The notes below the pieces were generated by a model. That model did no database searches, was not told the origin of the DNA, and was given only the letters and a program-made list of their open reading frames with translations. The position numbers and the translations under genes were made by a program. A stretch of DNA of 64,000 bases, from positions 1-64,000 of the forward strand of contig NZ_NPBF01000014.1 in assembly GCF_002272135.1 (NCBI RefSeq), read 5' to 3'. Positions 1 to 7,419 of the stretch are shown here, one piece after another. Numbering within the stretch: position 1 is the first letter of the stretch; every line of letters starts with the position of its first letter. This DNA comes from Virgibacillus sp. 7505. GTDB taxonomy: Bacteria; Bacillota; Bacilli; Bacillales; Amphibacillaceae.

Positions 1-10
1 GAGGAGGGGA

Positions 11-27
11 TGGGGCTGAAATGGGGC
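11..27 (+). other. Left-end integrase arm-type site candidate
   Basis: TGGGGC occurs twice here with an 11-bp period, one helical turn. The same 17-bp pattern with two changed bases occurs in the same orientation at 50632-50648 beside the other prophage end. Paired short repeats flanking the core are typical arm-binding sites of tyrosine integrases. The attachment core itself would lie left of the window. Confidence 0.55.
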
Positions 28-34
28 AGGAATA

Positions 35-1213
35 TTACGCGCCCCCATTTTTCTGCTTCTTTTCAAACATTGAATCAAAGTGGCTGGCAGCTTTTTGATC
101 AGCTTCTTCAAGTACATGTCCATAAGTATTCATTGTTGTAGAAATGGTAGAGTGTCCTAATCTTTCTTGGATGATTTTAGCATGTACTTGCTTATTGATT
201 AGTAAGGTTGCTGAAGTATGTCTCAGATCATGAAATCTTATTTTCTTTAAATTATATTTCTCGACCAATCTTAACCAGTACTGAGCAATACTATCTGGTC
301 GTATAGGTCGCCCGAATTCGTTAGCGAATAAGAAGAGATGATCAGGCCATTCTCTAAGCGAACCTGCTTTCATTGTTTCACGTTTACGTTGATTGTCTAA
401 TCGTTTTAGCATGTCCATCATTGCACTAGGCACAGATATAGTTCTTTCTCGATCTGTCTTTGTAGCTTTGATTCCAACACCGCCGCCTTTTAACTCATAT
501 GCCGATTGTTCTATGCGCACGGTGTTCTTTTCGAAATTAAGATGCTTTGATTCAAGAGCAGCAATTTCCCCTTGCCGAGCAGCAGAGGTAAGAGCAAACA
601 TAATACATGTTTGCCAGTTAAAAGGTTCGTTAGTCATGTGAGCCAATAGAACACTAACATCTTCTTCATTATATACTTCTGTCTTTTTGCTTCTTACTTT
701 AGGTGGCTTAGCGGCAGATGCTGGGTTTTCATTAATCAATTTCCACTTAGTAGCAAGATTTAAGATGTTATTAAACGCTTTGTAGATATTATTCAGCGAT
801 GAAGCAGATAGCACACCTTTCTTACCGTCCAACCGTTTACCGTTCTTACTTAACTCATCTAGGAAGTTAACTATATGAATAGTTTTGATGTCTGATAGCT
901 TCATATGTCCATATACAGGTAGTATTCGGGTGTTTAGTATGTTCACATAGTTTGTTCTTGTATCGTGACCTAACTCTTTCTCTGCATACTTTTGGAGCCA
1001 ATCGTCGTAGAACTGACTTAATGTCATCTTTTCTGGTTTAACGTAAGTACCACCTCTTATGGTCATTTCAAATTCAGCTAATTTCAGACGTGCATCCTTA
1101 ATACCTTTAGCTTTAACAGTAATTCTTTCTCTGATGGCTTTACCTTTATTATCATATCCAATGACTACGCTAAGTCGATAGCTGCCATTTCCTCTGTCCT
1201 CAACAGATCCCAT
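35..1213 (-). CDS. int: Tyrosine site-specific integrase
   Basis: Inserts and, with an excisionase, removes the prophage at tRNA-Arg. The 392-aa length fits the ICEBs1/phage integrase class: an N-terminal arm-binding domain (about 1-55), a SAM-like core-binding domain (about 60-165) and a C-terminal catalytic domain. Catalytic residues visible are R213 (in AARQGE), K252 in the beta hairpin, H328 and R331 (HDLRH), H354 (LGHS) and nucleophile Y364 (NTYGH). The start overlaps the end of the ImmA-like gene by 14 bp, so the two are probably co-translated. It sits at the extreme left end, pointing out toward the expected attL. Confidence 0.97.
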   Translation of the reverse strand: MGSVEDRGNGSYRLSVVIGYDNKGKAIRERITVKAKGIKDARLKLAEFEMTIRGGTYVKPEKMTLSQFYDDWLQKYAEKELGHDTRTNYVNILNTRILPVYGHMKLSDIKTIHIVNFLDELSKNGKRLDGKKGVLSASSLNNIYKAFNNILNLATKWKLINENPASAAKPPKVRSKKTEVYNEEDVSVLLAHMTNEPFNWQTCIMFALTSAARQGEIAALESKHLNFEKNTVRIEQSAYELKGGGVGIKATKTDRERTISVPSAMMDMLKRLDNQRKRETMKAGSLREWPDHLFLFANEFGRPIRPDSIAQYWLRLVEKYNLKKIRFHDLRHTSATLLINKQVHAKIIQERLGHSTISTTMNTYGHVLEEADQKAASHFDSMFEKKQKNGGA

Positions 1214-1697
1214 ATAAACAACTCCTTATCTTTCTCATATACATTTCGTACCTTTCTGCAGCGAATTGATAACTCACATTAAACTTATCCGATATGATTA
1301 GAGCGGCATAATGACATTGATCCGGAAGTAACATTTTTCTAAGCATGAAAGTAGGGACACAGAAATGGTAAGCAAATATATTAGCCTGAGTCTCCTGCAA
1401 CTCCTTGAAACTATCTGGCATAAGCACTTGATTGCCAGAATGTCGCAGTACATGACAAAGCTCATGCCCAAATACATGCCATTGAGCTGTGCTGTCCAAG
1501 CGTTCATCTATTAGAATAGAAATCATCCCATCTTCACGATTAATATACTTACTTTTGCCATCCCAATAATGTAACCATATGCCGAGCCTGCCGGCGATTA
1601 ATTCCTTGCTGATGTGTGAAGCTTCTGTGATATTAATTTGCTGATAGACTTCCTCAACAAAGTCTTCTAGATGACTAGTGTAATAGAATTTCCCCAT
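1200..1697 (-). CDS. immA: ImmA/IrrE-family metallopeptidase
   Basis: Probable anti-repressor protease. In ICEBs1 and related phages ImmA cleaves the ImmR-type repressor after DNA damage (family knowledge). The zinc motif HExxH is present as HELCH inside HVFGHELCHVLRH, and an acidic ETQAN segment follows about 30 residues later, as in the family. Start chosen at ATG 1697 because GGAGG lies 7 nt upstream; the longer start at 1715 would place that site inside the gene. Translationally coupled to int. Its target is likely the repressor at 2567-2908. Confidence 0.92.
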   Translation of the reverse strand: MGKFYYTSHLEDFVEEVYQQINITEASHISKELIAGRLGIWLHYWDGKSKYINREDGMISILIDERLDSTAQWHVFGHELCHVLRHSGNQVLMPDSFKELQETQANIFAYHFCVPTFMLRKMLLPDQCHYAALIISDKFNVSYQFAAERYEMYMRKIRSCLYGIC

Positions 1698-1772
1698 GAT
1701 GAAACCTCCAAGCAATGCGTATTAGAACATGTGTTCTGTTTTTGGTTGAAATAAAAACCCTGAATAGGGCTT

Positions 1773-2546
1773 TTATTTTTCTCCATCTTTCTTTTCAGCT
1801 TCTTCCCAGGAGAGGACATCAAATTCAATGCGTTTTTCCTCACCGATATCCTCGTATGTCTCCATATTGTAAGGAGGAGTAACAATTAAAGTGATTTTCT
1901 TTATTTCAGCTTCTGGGTCTTTTAAGATGTACCAAGCCTGACCTTCTTTTTTAACCTTGCCATAGAAGTCACCGCCTGCTTCACCAGAAAGCAATATTTC
2001 TGATTCCAATTGTTCTCCTGTGTCAGTTGTAACGATAGCTTGGTCAGGGTAGAAGCTAACATCCTTGTCAGTTTTATTTTCAGAAATTAGATCCACAATA
2101 ATTACTTTAGCTTTGTCGGCACCTTCAAAAATGTATTCCTTAGCGTCTGCATCTGGTACTACATCGACTACACCGACACCGCCAACCTTCATCTCAACAC
2201 CACCAAAGTCAAATGGTTTTAGTGGATTGTCTTCAACGCCATCAATACCAGCTTCTTCACTGTATCCAATACCTACAACTTCACCTTTGCCAAAACCTTC
2301 TTCTTCGAATTTACCTTCATCTCTAAAACCTTCGCCCGATGATTCACCTTCAGCAGTCTTTTCTTTTTCCTGCTCTTCCATATATTCAGCTTGTTTCTCA
2401 GCAGATGAAGCGTCTTCTGCTACTGCTGTTTCTTCCTTTTTGTTTTCAGTATCTTTATCGCTAGAAGCTTCTTTATCAGACCCACATGCTGCTAAAAGAA
2501 AGGTTAATAATGCTAGAAACAGTAAAGCTAGTAATTTCTTACTCAT
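1773..2546 (-). CDS. Prophage lipoprotein of the lysogeny module
   Basis: Starts with a lipoprotein signal peptide: lysines, a hydrophobic stretch and the lipobox LAAC, so the mature protein should be lipid-anchored outside the membrane at about Cys21. Residues about 25-105 are very acidic and low in complexity. The C-terminal half (about 110-250) has the beta-rich look of DUF4352-type extracellular domains. It lies between repressor and immA and is probably expressed in the lysogen. In Streptococcus phage TP-J34 a lipoprotein in the same position (Ltp) blocks superinfection; a similar role here is inference from position and type only. Confidence 0.85.
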   Translation of the reverse strand: MSKKLLALLFLALLTFLLAACGSDKEASSDKDTENKKEETAVAEDASSAEKQAEYMEEQEKEKTAEGESSGEGFRDEGKFEEEGFGKGEVVGIGYSEEAGIDGVEDNPLKPFDFGGVEMKVGGVGVVDVVPDADAKEYIFEGADKAKVIIVDLISENKTDKDVSFYPDQAIVTTDTGEQLESEILLSGEAGGDFYGKVKKEGQAWYILKDPEAEIKKITLIVTPPYNMETYEDIGEEKRIEFDVLSWEEAEKKDGEK

Positions 2547-2566
2547 TAATTGACTCCCCTTAATAG

Positions 2567-2908
2567 TTATTGTTTGTCGCCGGGCTTACGGTTCTTTTCT
2601 CTCTTAAGTATGAATTCCAATGCTCGTATTGCTTCTTCTTCTGTAATGTCTCCATCGGAAGCGGCTATGTTTGTATCTGCGTCTTTTATAATCTCTTTGG
2701 CCTGTTGATGGAAGTCTTCGCCTTTTAGCAAGAAATCCGTTGAAACATCGAAGTACTCCGATAACTTAATTAACATATCGTAATCTGGTTTTCTTCTGTT
2801 TTTCTCATAGGCTACATAAGCAGGTCTAGTTATATTCAAAACGTCAGCTATCTCTTGTTGGGTTTTCTTTTTACGCACTCTCAGCTTATAAAGCCTGTCT
2901 CCAAGCAT
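2567..2908 (-). CDS. XRE-family phage repressor (ImmR/CI-like)
   Basis: Predicted to keep the lytic genes silent. An N-terminal HTH_3 domain spans about residues 1-62, with TQQEIADVLNITRPAYVAYE forming the recognition region; an acidic helical tail of about 50 residues follows. There is no LexA-type peptidase domain, so inactivation probably needs the ImmA-like protease. ATG 2908 was chosen because GGTGG lies 7 nt upstream. It is divergent from the Cro-like gene across an operator region. Confidence 0.92.
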   Translation of the reverse strand: MLGDRLYKLRVRKKKTQQEIADVLNITRPAYVAYEKNRRKPDYDMLIKLSEYFDVSTDFLLKGEDFHQQAKEIIKDADTNIAASDGDITEEEAIRALEFILKREKNRKPGDKQ

Positions 2909-2941
2909 ATCCTCACCACCGTTTCTACCATGCATTTTACA

Positions 2942-3049
2942 GTAACAGTTAGTTACATATCTATATTAGTAACAAATCGCAACCTTTTTTCTATTCATAT
3001 GTTGACAAAGTAACAAAATGATACTATTATAAATGTAACGAAACGTTAC
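2942..3049. promoter_or_regulatory. Repressor/Cro operator cluster (GTAAC-N5-GTTAC)
   Basis: Two perfect 15-bp inverted repeats with the pattern GTAAC-N5-GTTAC lie at 2942-2956 and 3035-3049. Weaker copies lie at 3010-3024 (ending GATAC) and 2969-2983 (ending GCAAC). They fill the space between the divergent repressor and Cro-like genes, as expected for a lambda-like switch. Binding is inferred. Confidence 0.8.
3002..3030 (+). promoter_or_regulatory. Early rightward promoter (PR-like)
   Basis: TTGACA at 3002-3007 and TATTAT at 3025-3030 are separated by exactly 17 bp. The operator copy at 3010-3024 fills the spacer and another lies just downstream at 3035-3049, so repressor binding would block it. 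It drives the gene at 3065. Confidence 0.85.
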
Positions 3050-3064
3050 AGGAGGTGATTACCA

Positions 3065-3295
3065 ATGAGAGTATGGTTAAAAGAATTTAGAGAACAACGT
3101 GACTACACACAAGAGAAAGTAGCTAAATTGTCCGGGATCGAGCGCTCTTATTACACTATGATTGAAGGAGGCAAACGTATACCAAGTGTTACTGTCGCAC
3201 AATCTATCGGAAGAGCATTAGGGTTTGATTGGACTATTTTTTTTACACAAAATAGTAACGAAGTGACACGTGACGAAGCGCAAGAAGTCTGCTAA
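3065..3295 (+). CDS. Cro-like XRE regulator
   Basis: A 76-aa single HTH_3 domain (LKEFREQRDYTQEKVAKLSG at the start, IERSYYTMIEGGKR as recognition helix). It is the first gene of the rightward early operon and divergent from the repressor, the classic place for Cro. The ribosome site AGGAGGTG precedes the ATG. Probably represses the lysogeny promoter through the same operators (inference). Confidence 0.88.
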   Translation: MRVWLKEFREQRDYTQEKVAKLSGIERSYYTMIEGGKRIPSVTVAQSIGRALGFDWTIFFTQNSNEVTRDEAQEVC

Positions 3296-3312
3296 CCAAT
3301 AAGCATACTTCG

Positions 3313-3412
3313 CACACTGCACAGAGCGACTGAGAGCGAGAGGGAGCGACGATATGAGCCCCACCAAAATACATGCAGGCCATTGCCTAGACCGGACGTT
3401 CTCTGCAGTGTG
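3313..3412. repeat. Long-range inverted repeat
   Basis: CACACTGCA at 3313-3321 pairs with TGCAGTGTG at 3404-3412, with a further AGAG/CTCT extension, enclosing about 82 bases. It lies in the untranslated stretch between the Cro-like gene and the next gene. A folded leader RNA is possible; the function is unknown. Confidence 0.5.
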
Positions 3413-3437
3413 TGAAGGAGAAGAAAGGAGAACCAAT

Positions 3438-3650
3438 ATGTTTATAAATAATGAGAAGGAAACCTCTGCTGCAACAGAGGAATCCAAATTTGATCTTGCT
3501 ACTACTCTTTCAAATTCGATGCGATACGCTGGGAAGAATTTTGGTATGCCAACTCGACAATTATTGGAACGTAGTTTGAAACCATATGCCCCGTATGAAG
3601 AGCTGAAGATTGAAGGGCAGCTCCAGCAGCGCCAGAAATTACTTCCTTGA
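3438..3650 (+). CDS. Small early protein, overlaps a convergent gene
   Basis: A 70-aa product starting MFINNEKETS, with AAAGGAG 7 nt before the ATG, in the early transcription direction. No family recognised. Its 3' two thirds overlap antisense with the gene at 3502-3813, which also has a good ribosome site. Both could be real; this one is the less certain. Confidence 0.4.
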   Translation: MFINNEKETSAATEESKFDLATTLSNSMRYAGKNFGMPTRQLLERSLKPYAPYEELKIEGQLQQRQKLLP

Positions 3651-3813
3651 TGTAGTCTCTATCGGATAGATTCTTCTCGTCAGCTACATCAAATACTGCT
3701 TGCAATGTATCCATTAAAGCTGTTTCCGCAAGTTTCATAGCATCTAACTGAATCGCTTCCATGTCATTCTCGAGTTTTTCTATTGGAGCAAAATCACTTT
3801 TATCAATTTTCAT
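3502..3813 (-). CDS. Hypothetical 103-aa protein on the opposite strand
   Basis: A mostly helical acidic protein starting MKIDKSDFAPIEK with a central alanine-rich stretch. GGGGG lies 7 nt upstream of ATG 3813. It is the only leftward gene inside the rightward early block, so transcription from PR would read it antisense. That suggests expression in the lysogen or a separate promoter (inference). No family recognised. Confidence 0.6.
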   Translation of the reverse strand: MKIDKSDFAPIEKLENDMEAIQLDAMKLAETALMDTLQAVFDVADEKNLSDRDYIKEVISGAAGAALQSSALHTGHMVSNYVPIIVELAYQNSSQRIASNLKE

Positions 3814-3877
3814 TTCATCACCCCCTTTTGTCTCATTTTACGACAAATAGGGAGAAAATTCCTTAGGAGGAAAGAAA

Positions 3878-4642
3878 ATGACTGAATTAAAACTAGTTTC
3901 ACAGAATGGACAAGTACTAGCTGATAGTCGTGAAGTAGCAACAATGATTGAGAAAAATCACGGTCATCTAATTAGGGATATCAATCAATACAGAAGCATC
4001 ATGGATCAAAATCCAGATTTGGATTCTGATGATTTCTTCATAGAATCGCAATATCAAGCCGGTACAGGCAAGCTATACAAAATGTACTACCTCACCAAAA
4101 TCGGCTGTGACATGGTCGCTAACAAGATGACAGGAACAAAAGGTGTACTGTTCACAGCTACTTACACTAAAAAGTTTCAGCAGATGGAACAAGAGTTGCA
4201 ACAAGGCTTTAAACTTCCAAGCAACTTTAAGGAAGCATTGCTTCATCTGGTTGCAAAAGAAGAGGAAAACGAGAAACTTCAACAAGAAAACGCAGAACTT
4301 AAACCAAAAGCTTCTTATTACGACCTTGTATTGCAGAACAAATCATTGCTCGCTATAAGTACTATCGCTAAGGATTACGGTATGGGCGCTCAGACACTGA
4401 ACAAAATGCTATATGAGTTGGGAGTTCAATATAAACAAGGTGGCGTGTGGCTGCTATATCACAAGTACCAAGCAGAAGGATATACGCAGTCTAAAACACA
4501 CACTATTGATTCAGAAAAGAGTGCAACACATACCTATTGGACACAGAAAGGTCGCATGTTTATTTACCGAATATTGAAAAAAGAAAAAGGGATCGTCCCT
4601 TTAATAGAAAGAGACGATGAACAATTACGACTTGTAAGATAA
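3878..4642 (+). CDS. Phage antirepressor, Rha plus KilAC domains
   Basis: Residues about 1-110 match the Rha/pRha regulatory family (DSREVATMIEKNHGHLIRDI, then a MTGTKGVLFTATYTKKF-type segment). Residues about 145-250 match the KilA-C antirepressor domain (LAISTIAKDYGMGAQTLNKM, then QKGRMFIYRIL). A helical linker joins them. Such proteins counter repressors or reprogram early transcription. AGGAGG lies 7 nt before the ATG. Length and domain order are normal for the family. Confidence 0.93.
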   Translation: MTELKLVSQNGQVLADSREVATMIEKNHGHLIRDINQYRSIMDQNPDLDSDDFFIESQYQAGTGKLYKMYYLTKIGCDMVANKMTGTKGVLFTATYTKKFQQMEQELQQGFKLPSNFKEALLHLVAKEEENEKLQQENAELKPKASYYDLVLQNKSLLAISTIAKDYGMGAQTLNKMLYELGVQYKQGGVWLLYHKYQAEGYTQSKTHTIDSEKSATHTYWTQKGRMFIYRILKKEKGIVPLIERDDEQLRLVR

Positions 4643-4668
4643 ACAAATTCTCATAAGGGAGTGAGAAC

Positions 4669-4866
4669 ATGTCACAAAAATTTGATGTACCAGGTTGTGC
4701 CGATTACCTTGGCGTATGCACTGACACCATCTACACGATGGTAAGGGAGAAACAGATTCCACACGCAAGGATTCGTCGTCGCATCATCTTCTCAAGGGAG
4801 TCAATCGATGCTTGGATTCGGGAGCAGGAAGCCAAAAGCATGATCGTTGAAGATGAAGCAATTTAA
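4669..4866 (+). CDS. Excisionase-type HTH protein
   Basis: A 65-aa protein with an HTH_17/MerR-like winged helix (DVPGCADYLGVCTDTIYTMV, then a basic RIRRRIIFSRESIDAWI). The fold is shared by Xis proteins and small phage regulators. With the integrase at the left end it is the best excisionase candidate, but a regulator role is equally possible. Confidence 0.75.
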   Translation: MSQKFDVPGCADYLGVCTDTIYTMVREKQIPHARIRRRIIFSRESIDAWIREQEAKSMIVEDEAI

Positions 4867-4956
4867 CTTATATAAGCAACATTGGGAGTATGTCACTCAG
4901 TTACTTCTATAAAACAATAATACAACGAATTAAGGGACAAGAAAGGACGAGAACAC

Positions 4957-5529
4957 GTGGCGAACAAAGCATATTCTTTGGAAAATCTGCACCTACAAAT
5001 GAGGGAGGAACGCCTATGCGCGGGATTAAGCCAGGAACAAATGGGAGCACTTTTGAAAAAGGGTCGAAAAGCAGTGAGCGAAATCGAAAATGGATACGTC
5101 AAGCCAAACCCCCTTCTAGCAATTAGGTGGTTCGAAATTACCGAATCTTATGAACATATCGACTTGGTTCATTACCTGTTCAATCTGCACCCTTTGGCGA
5201 CTGTTCCAGTGGATCCAGAACTTAATCAACGTCCGGCCATGGCGACAAATAATTTACGCAGACAGATAGAACATGCACTGCCAGCAATAGAACGGATAGA
5301 GGAATGGATGTTAAAACAGCGACCAGGAAGAAAAACAGAAATACCTTTAGGTGATTTCAAGGAATTAAGCGATCTGGATGATGCACTAAAAACTCTGTTT
5401 TACGCCTGTCAAAGAAAAGTCGGTTTGGATATGAAGGAAGTTTCGGATTCGTGGACTATGGAAGCGTTGGCCGATCAAGTGGCTATGCCTCGGTACCAAG
5501 AAAAAACAAAGGAGATGAGTTTTGCATGA
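4957..5529 (+). CDS. XRE-family early regulator with long C-terminal region
   Basis: A 190-aa protein with an HTH_3 domain at about residues 8-65 (LSQEQMGALLKKGRKAVSEI) followed by a helical region of unknown function. The start is GTG 4957 with AAAGGA 8-10 nt upstream. The stop overlaps the next start as ATGA, so the genes are translationally coupled. Role in the phage is not clear. Confidence 0.8.
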   Translation: MANKAYSLENLHLQMREERLCAGLSQEQMGALLKKGRKAVSEIENGYVKPNPLLAIRWFEITESYEHIDLVHYLFNLHPLATVPVDPELNQRPAMATNNLRRQIEHALPAIERIEEWMLKQRPGRKTEIPLGDFKELSDLDDALKTLFYACQRKVGLDMKEVSDSWTMEALADQVAMPRYQEKTKEMSFA

Positions 5530-5816
5530 AACGCATTCTAGCTGAACAATTCAAACCATCGGACATAGCAGCTGCTGAAAGAGAGATTGTATGTATCAAA
5601 GATATGTTGATTGAAGCTCAAATGGATGTAGATAAGGGATTTTACGAAGGGCTAATTTTACGCTTAGAGAATGCCACGCGATCAGCCAAACAAATGCTGA
5701 AGATGCAAGAAGAAAAGACGCAATCTGATGAAATCTTGGAGTTAGTCCAGGAGATAGAAGAGCAGGGACGAGTAAATGAAATGTACAGACGTTTCAAAGG
5801 TAAAGAGGCGATATGA
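5526..5816 (+). CDS. Small helical early protein
   Basis: A 96-aa predicted all-helical protein with charged heptad-like runs (ENATRSAKQMLKMQEEKTQS). ATG 5526 overlaps the previous stop (ATGA). An in-frame upstream ATG exists but lies deep inside the previous gene. Both ends overlap neighbours, marking a tight operon. No family recognised. Confidence 0.7.
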   Translation: MKRILAEQFKPSDIAAAEREIVCIKDMLIEAQMDVDKGFYEGLILRLENATRSAKQMLKMQEEKTQSDEILELVQEIEEQGRVNEMYRRFKGKEAI

Positions 5817-5896
5817 ATCCGAAAGTATTCTTCCCCATAGCTTTCGTTCTAATGTTGGTAGCTCTCTACTTTTGCATCATCATTTTTGCGGCATAA
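5813..5896 (+). CDS. 27-aa single-span membrane peptide
   Basis: ATG 5813 overlaps the preceding stop (ATGA). The product is MNPKVFFPI followed by one hydrophobic span to the end. A weak AGAGG site lies 4 nt upstream. Coupling to the upstream gene and clean hydrophobicity argue for translation. A second coupled 27-aa membrane peptide lies at 11689. Function unknown. Confidence 0.6.
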   Translation: MNPKVFFPIAFVLMLVALYFCIIIFAA

Positions 5897-5901
5897 GAAA
5901 A

Positions 5902-5930
5902 GACGCATAGCGGCTGGCACCACTAGCGTC
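5902..5930 (+). other. RNA hairpin after membrane peptide
   Basis: GACGC and TAG pair with CTA and GCGTC around a 12-nt loop containing GGCTGGCACC. No T-run follows, so it is not a plain terminator. It may stabilise or process the early transcript. Confidence 0.5.
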
Positions 5931-5996
5931 CTTAGTTATCTCAATACAAACCGATTATAACATATGCCAATTTACTCGCCAAGGGAGGGCGTAGTT

Positions 5997-6260
5997 ATGG
6001 AAGCAACGGACATTATCGAAGTGGAATATGACCAATTTGGCAGGATGAAAAGACATCCATTGTATCACCACAACAGCTACAATCGGACTCCTTTTACGGT
6101 GGAGGAGTTGGAATACATTTGTAAGTATTGGCATGCCGATCACATGGATGATCTAGGACTAGCGTTAGGAAGAACGGGAGTAAGCTTGGCGCAGCAGGTA
6201 TCTAATCTTCGGAAACAAGGATTGTTCGAACACTACAAAAATATGAATCGTCACTGGTGA
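5997..6260 (+). CDS. Small SANT/HTH-like phage protein
   Basis: An 87-aa protein whose C-terminal half resembles a SANT/Myb-like DNA-binding helix set (FTVEELEYICKYWHADHMDD, then LALGRTGVSLAQQVSNLRK). AGGGAGG 8 nt before ATG 5997 fixes the start; an earlier in-frame ATG at 5964 has no site. Function unknown; DNA binding is inferred. Confidence 0.7.
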   Translation: MEATDIIEVEYDQFGRMKRHPLYHHNSYNRTPFTVEELEYICKYWHADHMDDLGLALGRTGVSLAQQVSNLRKQGLFEHYKNMNRHW

Positions 6261-6276
6261 CGGGATGGAGGAAGTT

Positions 6277-6594
6277 ATGAGAGAGATTAAGTTTCGAGCT
6301 TGGTATGGAGAAAAGATCGGCATGCTTGAGCCGACTTTTAATGGCAGCATCAACGAGATATTCGCTGAACGAAACGGAGAATACATGCAATACACAGGCC
6401 TAAAGGACAAGAACGGCAAGGAGATATACGAAGGCGACGTTTATCATCAGGGCGATCCTAAAATTACGTATACAGTCGTATGGCACGATACAGGTTTTAA
6501 AGGCAAACAAAACAGCAGTAGTAGCTATGCTGGCTTGGAACATTGGCAAGAAAGAATTGAGGTTGTAGGCAACATTTACGAACCAAAGGAATGA
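6277..6594 (+). CDS. YopX-family protein
   Basis: Starts MREIKFRAW, the hallmark of the YopX family found in phages SPbeta and others, and carries the MQYTGLKDKNGKEIYEGD core. The family has a beta-barrel-like fold and no settled function. 105 aa is a usual size. The ATG at 6277 follows GGAGG; the upstream ATG at 6265 overlaps that site and is rejected. Confidence 0.93.
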   Translation: MREIKFRAWYGEKIGMLEPTFNGSINEIFAERNGEYMQYTGLKDKNGKEIYEGDVYHQGDPKITYTVVWHDTGFKGKQNSSSSYAGLEHWQERIEVVGNIYEPKE

Positions 6595-6678
6595 CCATCC
6601 GGTCTTCCTCAGTGAGCATAGATCCTGTGCTTAGTGAGGGCTATCGGATAGCTCAATACATAGGAGAGGAGGACAAGC

Positions 6679-6882
6679 ATGGAACATCCAGCAATAGCGC
6701 AAACGCTTCGAACAGGCTACCCGTTCCCGATTCATTCAGACATTCACGGATATGACTACTGGGGCAAAGAAATAGTTCGCGGTGAAGATGTAGTCGAGAT
6801 TGATGGAGACTTGGTGCTGCAGGATGACTTACAGAAGTATCTGAGTGAAGTGTATCACGCCAAATTTTATACAGCGAAATAG
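6679..6882 (+). CDS. YqaI-like small phage protein
   Basis: A 67-aa acidic protein with the pattern MEHPAIAQTLRTGYPF, a DIHGYDYWGKEI turn, then GDLVLQDDLQKYL. This resembles the YqaI family of the B. subtilis skin element, whose function is unknown. A strong GGAGAGGAGG site precedes it. Confidence 0.65.
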   Translation: MEHPAIAQTLRTGYPFPIHSDIHGYDYWGKEIVRGEDVVEIDGDLVLQDDLQKYLSEVYHAKFYTAK

Positions 6883-6892
6883 GAGGATTCAT

Positions 6893-7138
6893 GTGATAGC
6901 AGAAAAGGCAGCGTTCATTTATCGATGTGAGTATTGTAGCAAACGTTTTTTAACTAAGCAGGGAGCTAAACGTCACGAAGAAGATTATTGCTATAAGTCA
7001 CCGATTCCGGAACAGAAAAAGCAAGATAAACAAGCATCATGTGACCATGAATTCAAAACGGTTTACGACTACATTCCTGGTGAAGCAGTCAAGGAACCGC
7101 AGTATGACCAATGTATCCATTGCGAATTTATCCAATAA
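6893..7138 (+). CDS. Small zinc-finger phage protein
   Basis: An 81-aa product from GTG 6893 (AGGAGG 6 nt upstream; the overlapping ATG at 6891 reads into a stop at once). Residues about 10-33 form a C2H2/C2HC finger (YRCEYCSKRF, then KRHEEDYC), and a second C-H/C-x2-C set lies near the C-terminus (CDHEF, then CIHC). Nucleic-acid or protein binding is likely; the target is unknown. Confidence 0.75.
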   Translation: MIAEKAAFIYRCEYCSKRFLTKQGAKRHEEDYCYKSPIPEQKKQDKQASCDHEFKTVYDYIPGEAVKEPQYDQCIHCEFIQ

Positions 7139-7143
7139 AAAAA

Positions 7144-7206
7144 CCACCCATAAGGTGGCGGTCAGTCAGTTATAAAGATTCGCACCTTTAGAATAGCTGA
7201 TTGGCC
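7144..7206 (+). other. Terminator-like hairpin and a second stacked hairpin
   Basis: CCACC (7144-7148) pairs with GGTGG (7154-7158). Next, GGTCAGTCAG (7160-7169) pairs with CTGATTGGCC (7197-7206) allowing two G-U pairs, and an inner TAAAG/CTTTA stem nests inside. This is the only structured gap of this part of the early operon. It could be an attenuator or a processed RNA element. Confidence 0.5.
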
Positions 7207-7230
7207 GGCAAATATCAAGGGAGTGAGGGT

Positions 7231-7419
7231 ATGCAAGAAGACTTTAACTTGTTGTTCCAAGAACATTTAAAAACTATGACCAGAGACAACGCATTCATAA
7301 CAACTGTCTACTGCATAGGGATAAACGGTAATTTAGATGACCTTAAGAGCGTTATTAAGGATCACAAAAATATAGTGATGGAGGAAATATTCAATGGCAA
7401 ATCTCGTACAGCAATTTGA
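7231..7419 (+). CDS. Small early protein ahead of recombination genes
   Basis: A 62-aa acidic protein from ATG 7231, with a GGGAGTGAGGG ribosome site. Its last 26 bp overlap the next gene, suggesting coupling. No family recognised. The position directly before the recombination block suggests a modulator (weak inference). Confidence 0.6.
   Translation: MQEDFNLLFQEHLKTMTRDNAFITTVYCIGINGNLDDLKSVIKDHKNIVMEEIFNGKSRTAI

Noticed and set aside
2065-2553. A 162-codon rightward frame opposite the lipoprotein gene
   Set aside because: Ser/Pro-rich mirror of an acidic low-complexity gene; no ribosome site; the leftward frame has a clear lipobox.
4890-5126. A 78-codon rightward frame overlapping the HTH gene at 4957
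   Set aside because: It follows a GGGAGT-like site, but the product is low in order and lies mostly in a second frame of a clear HTH gene.
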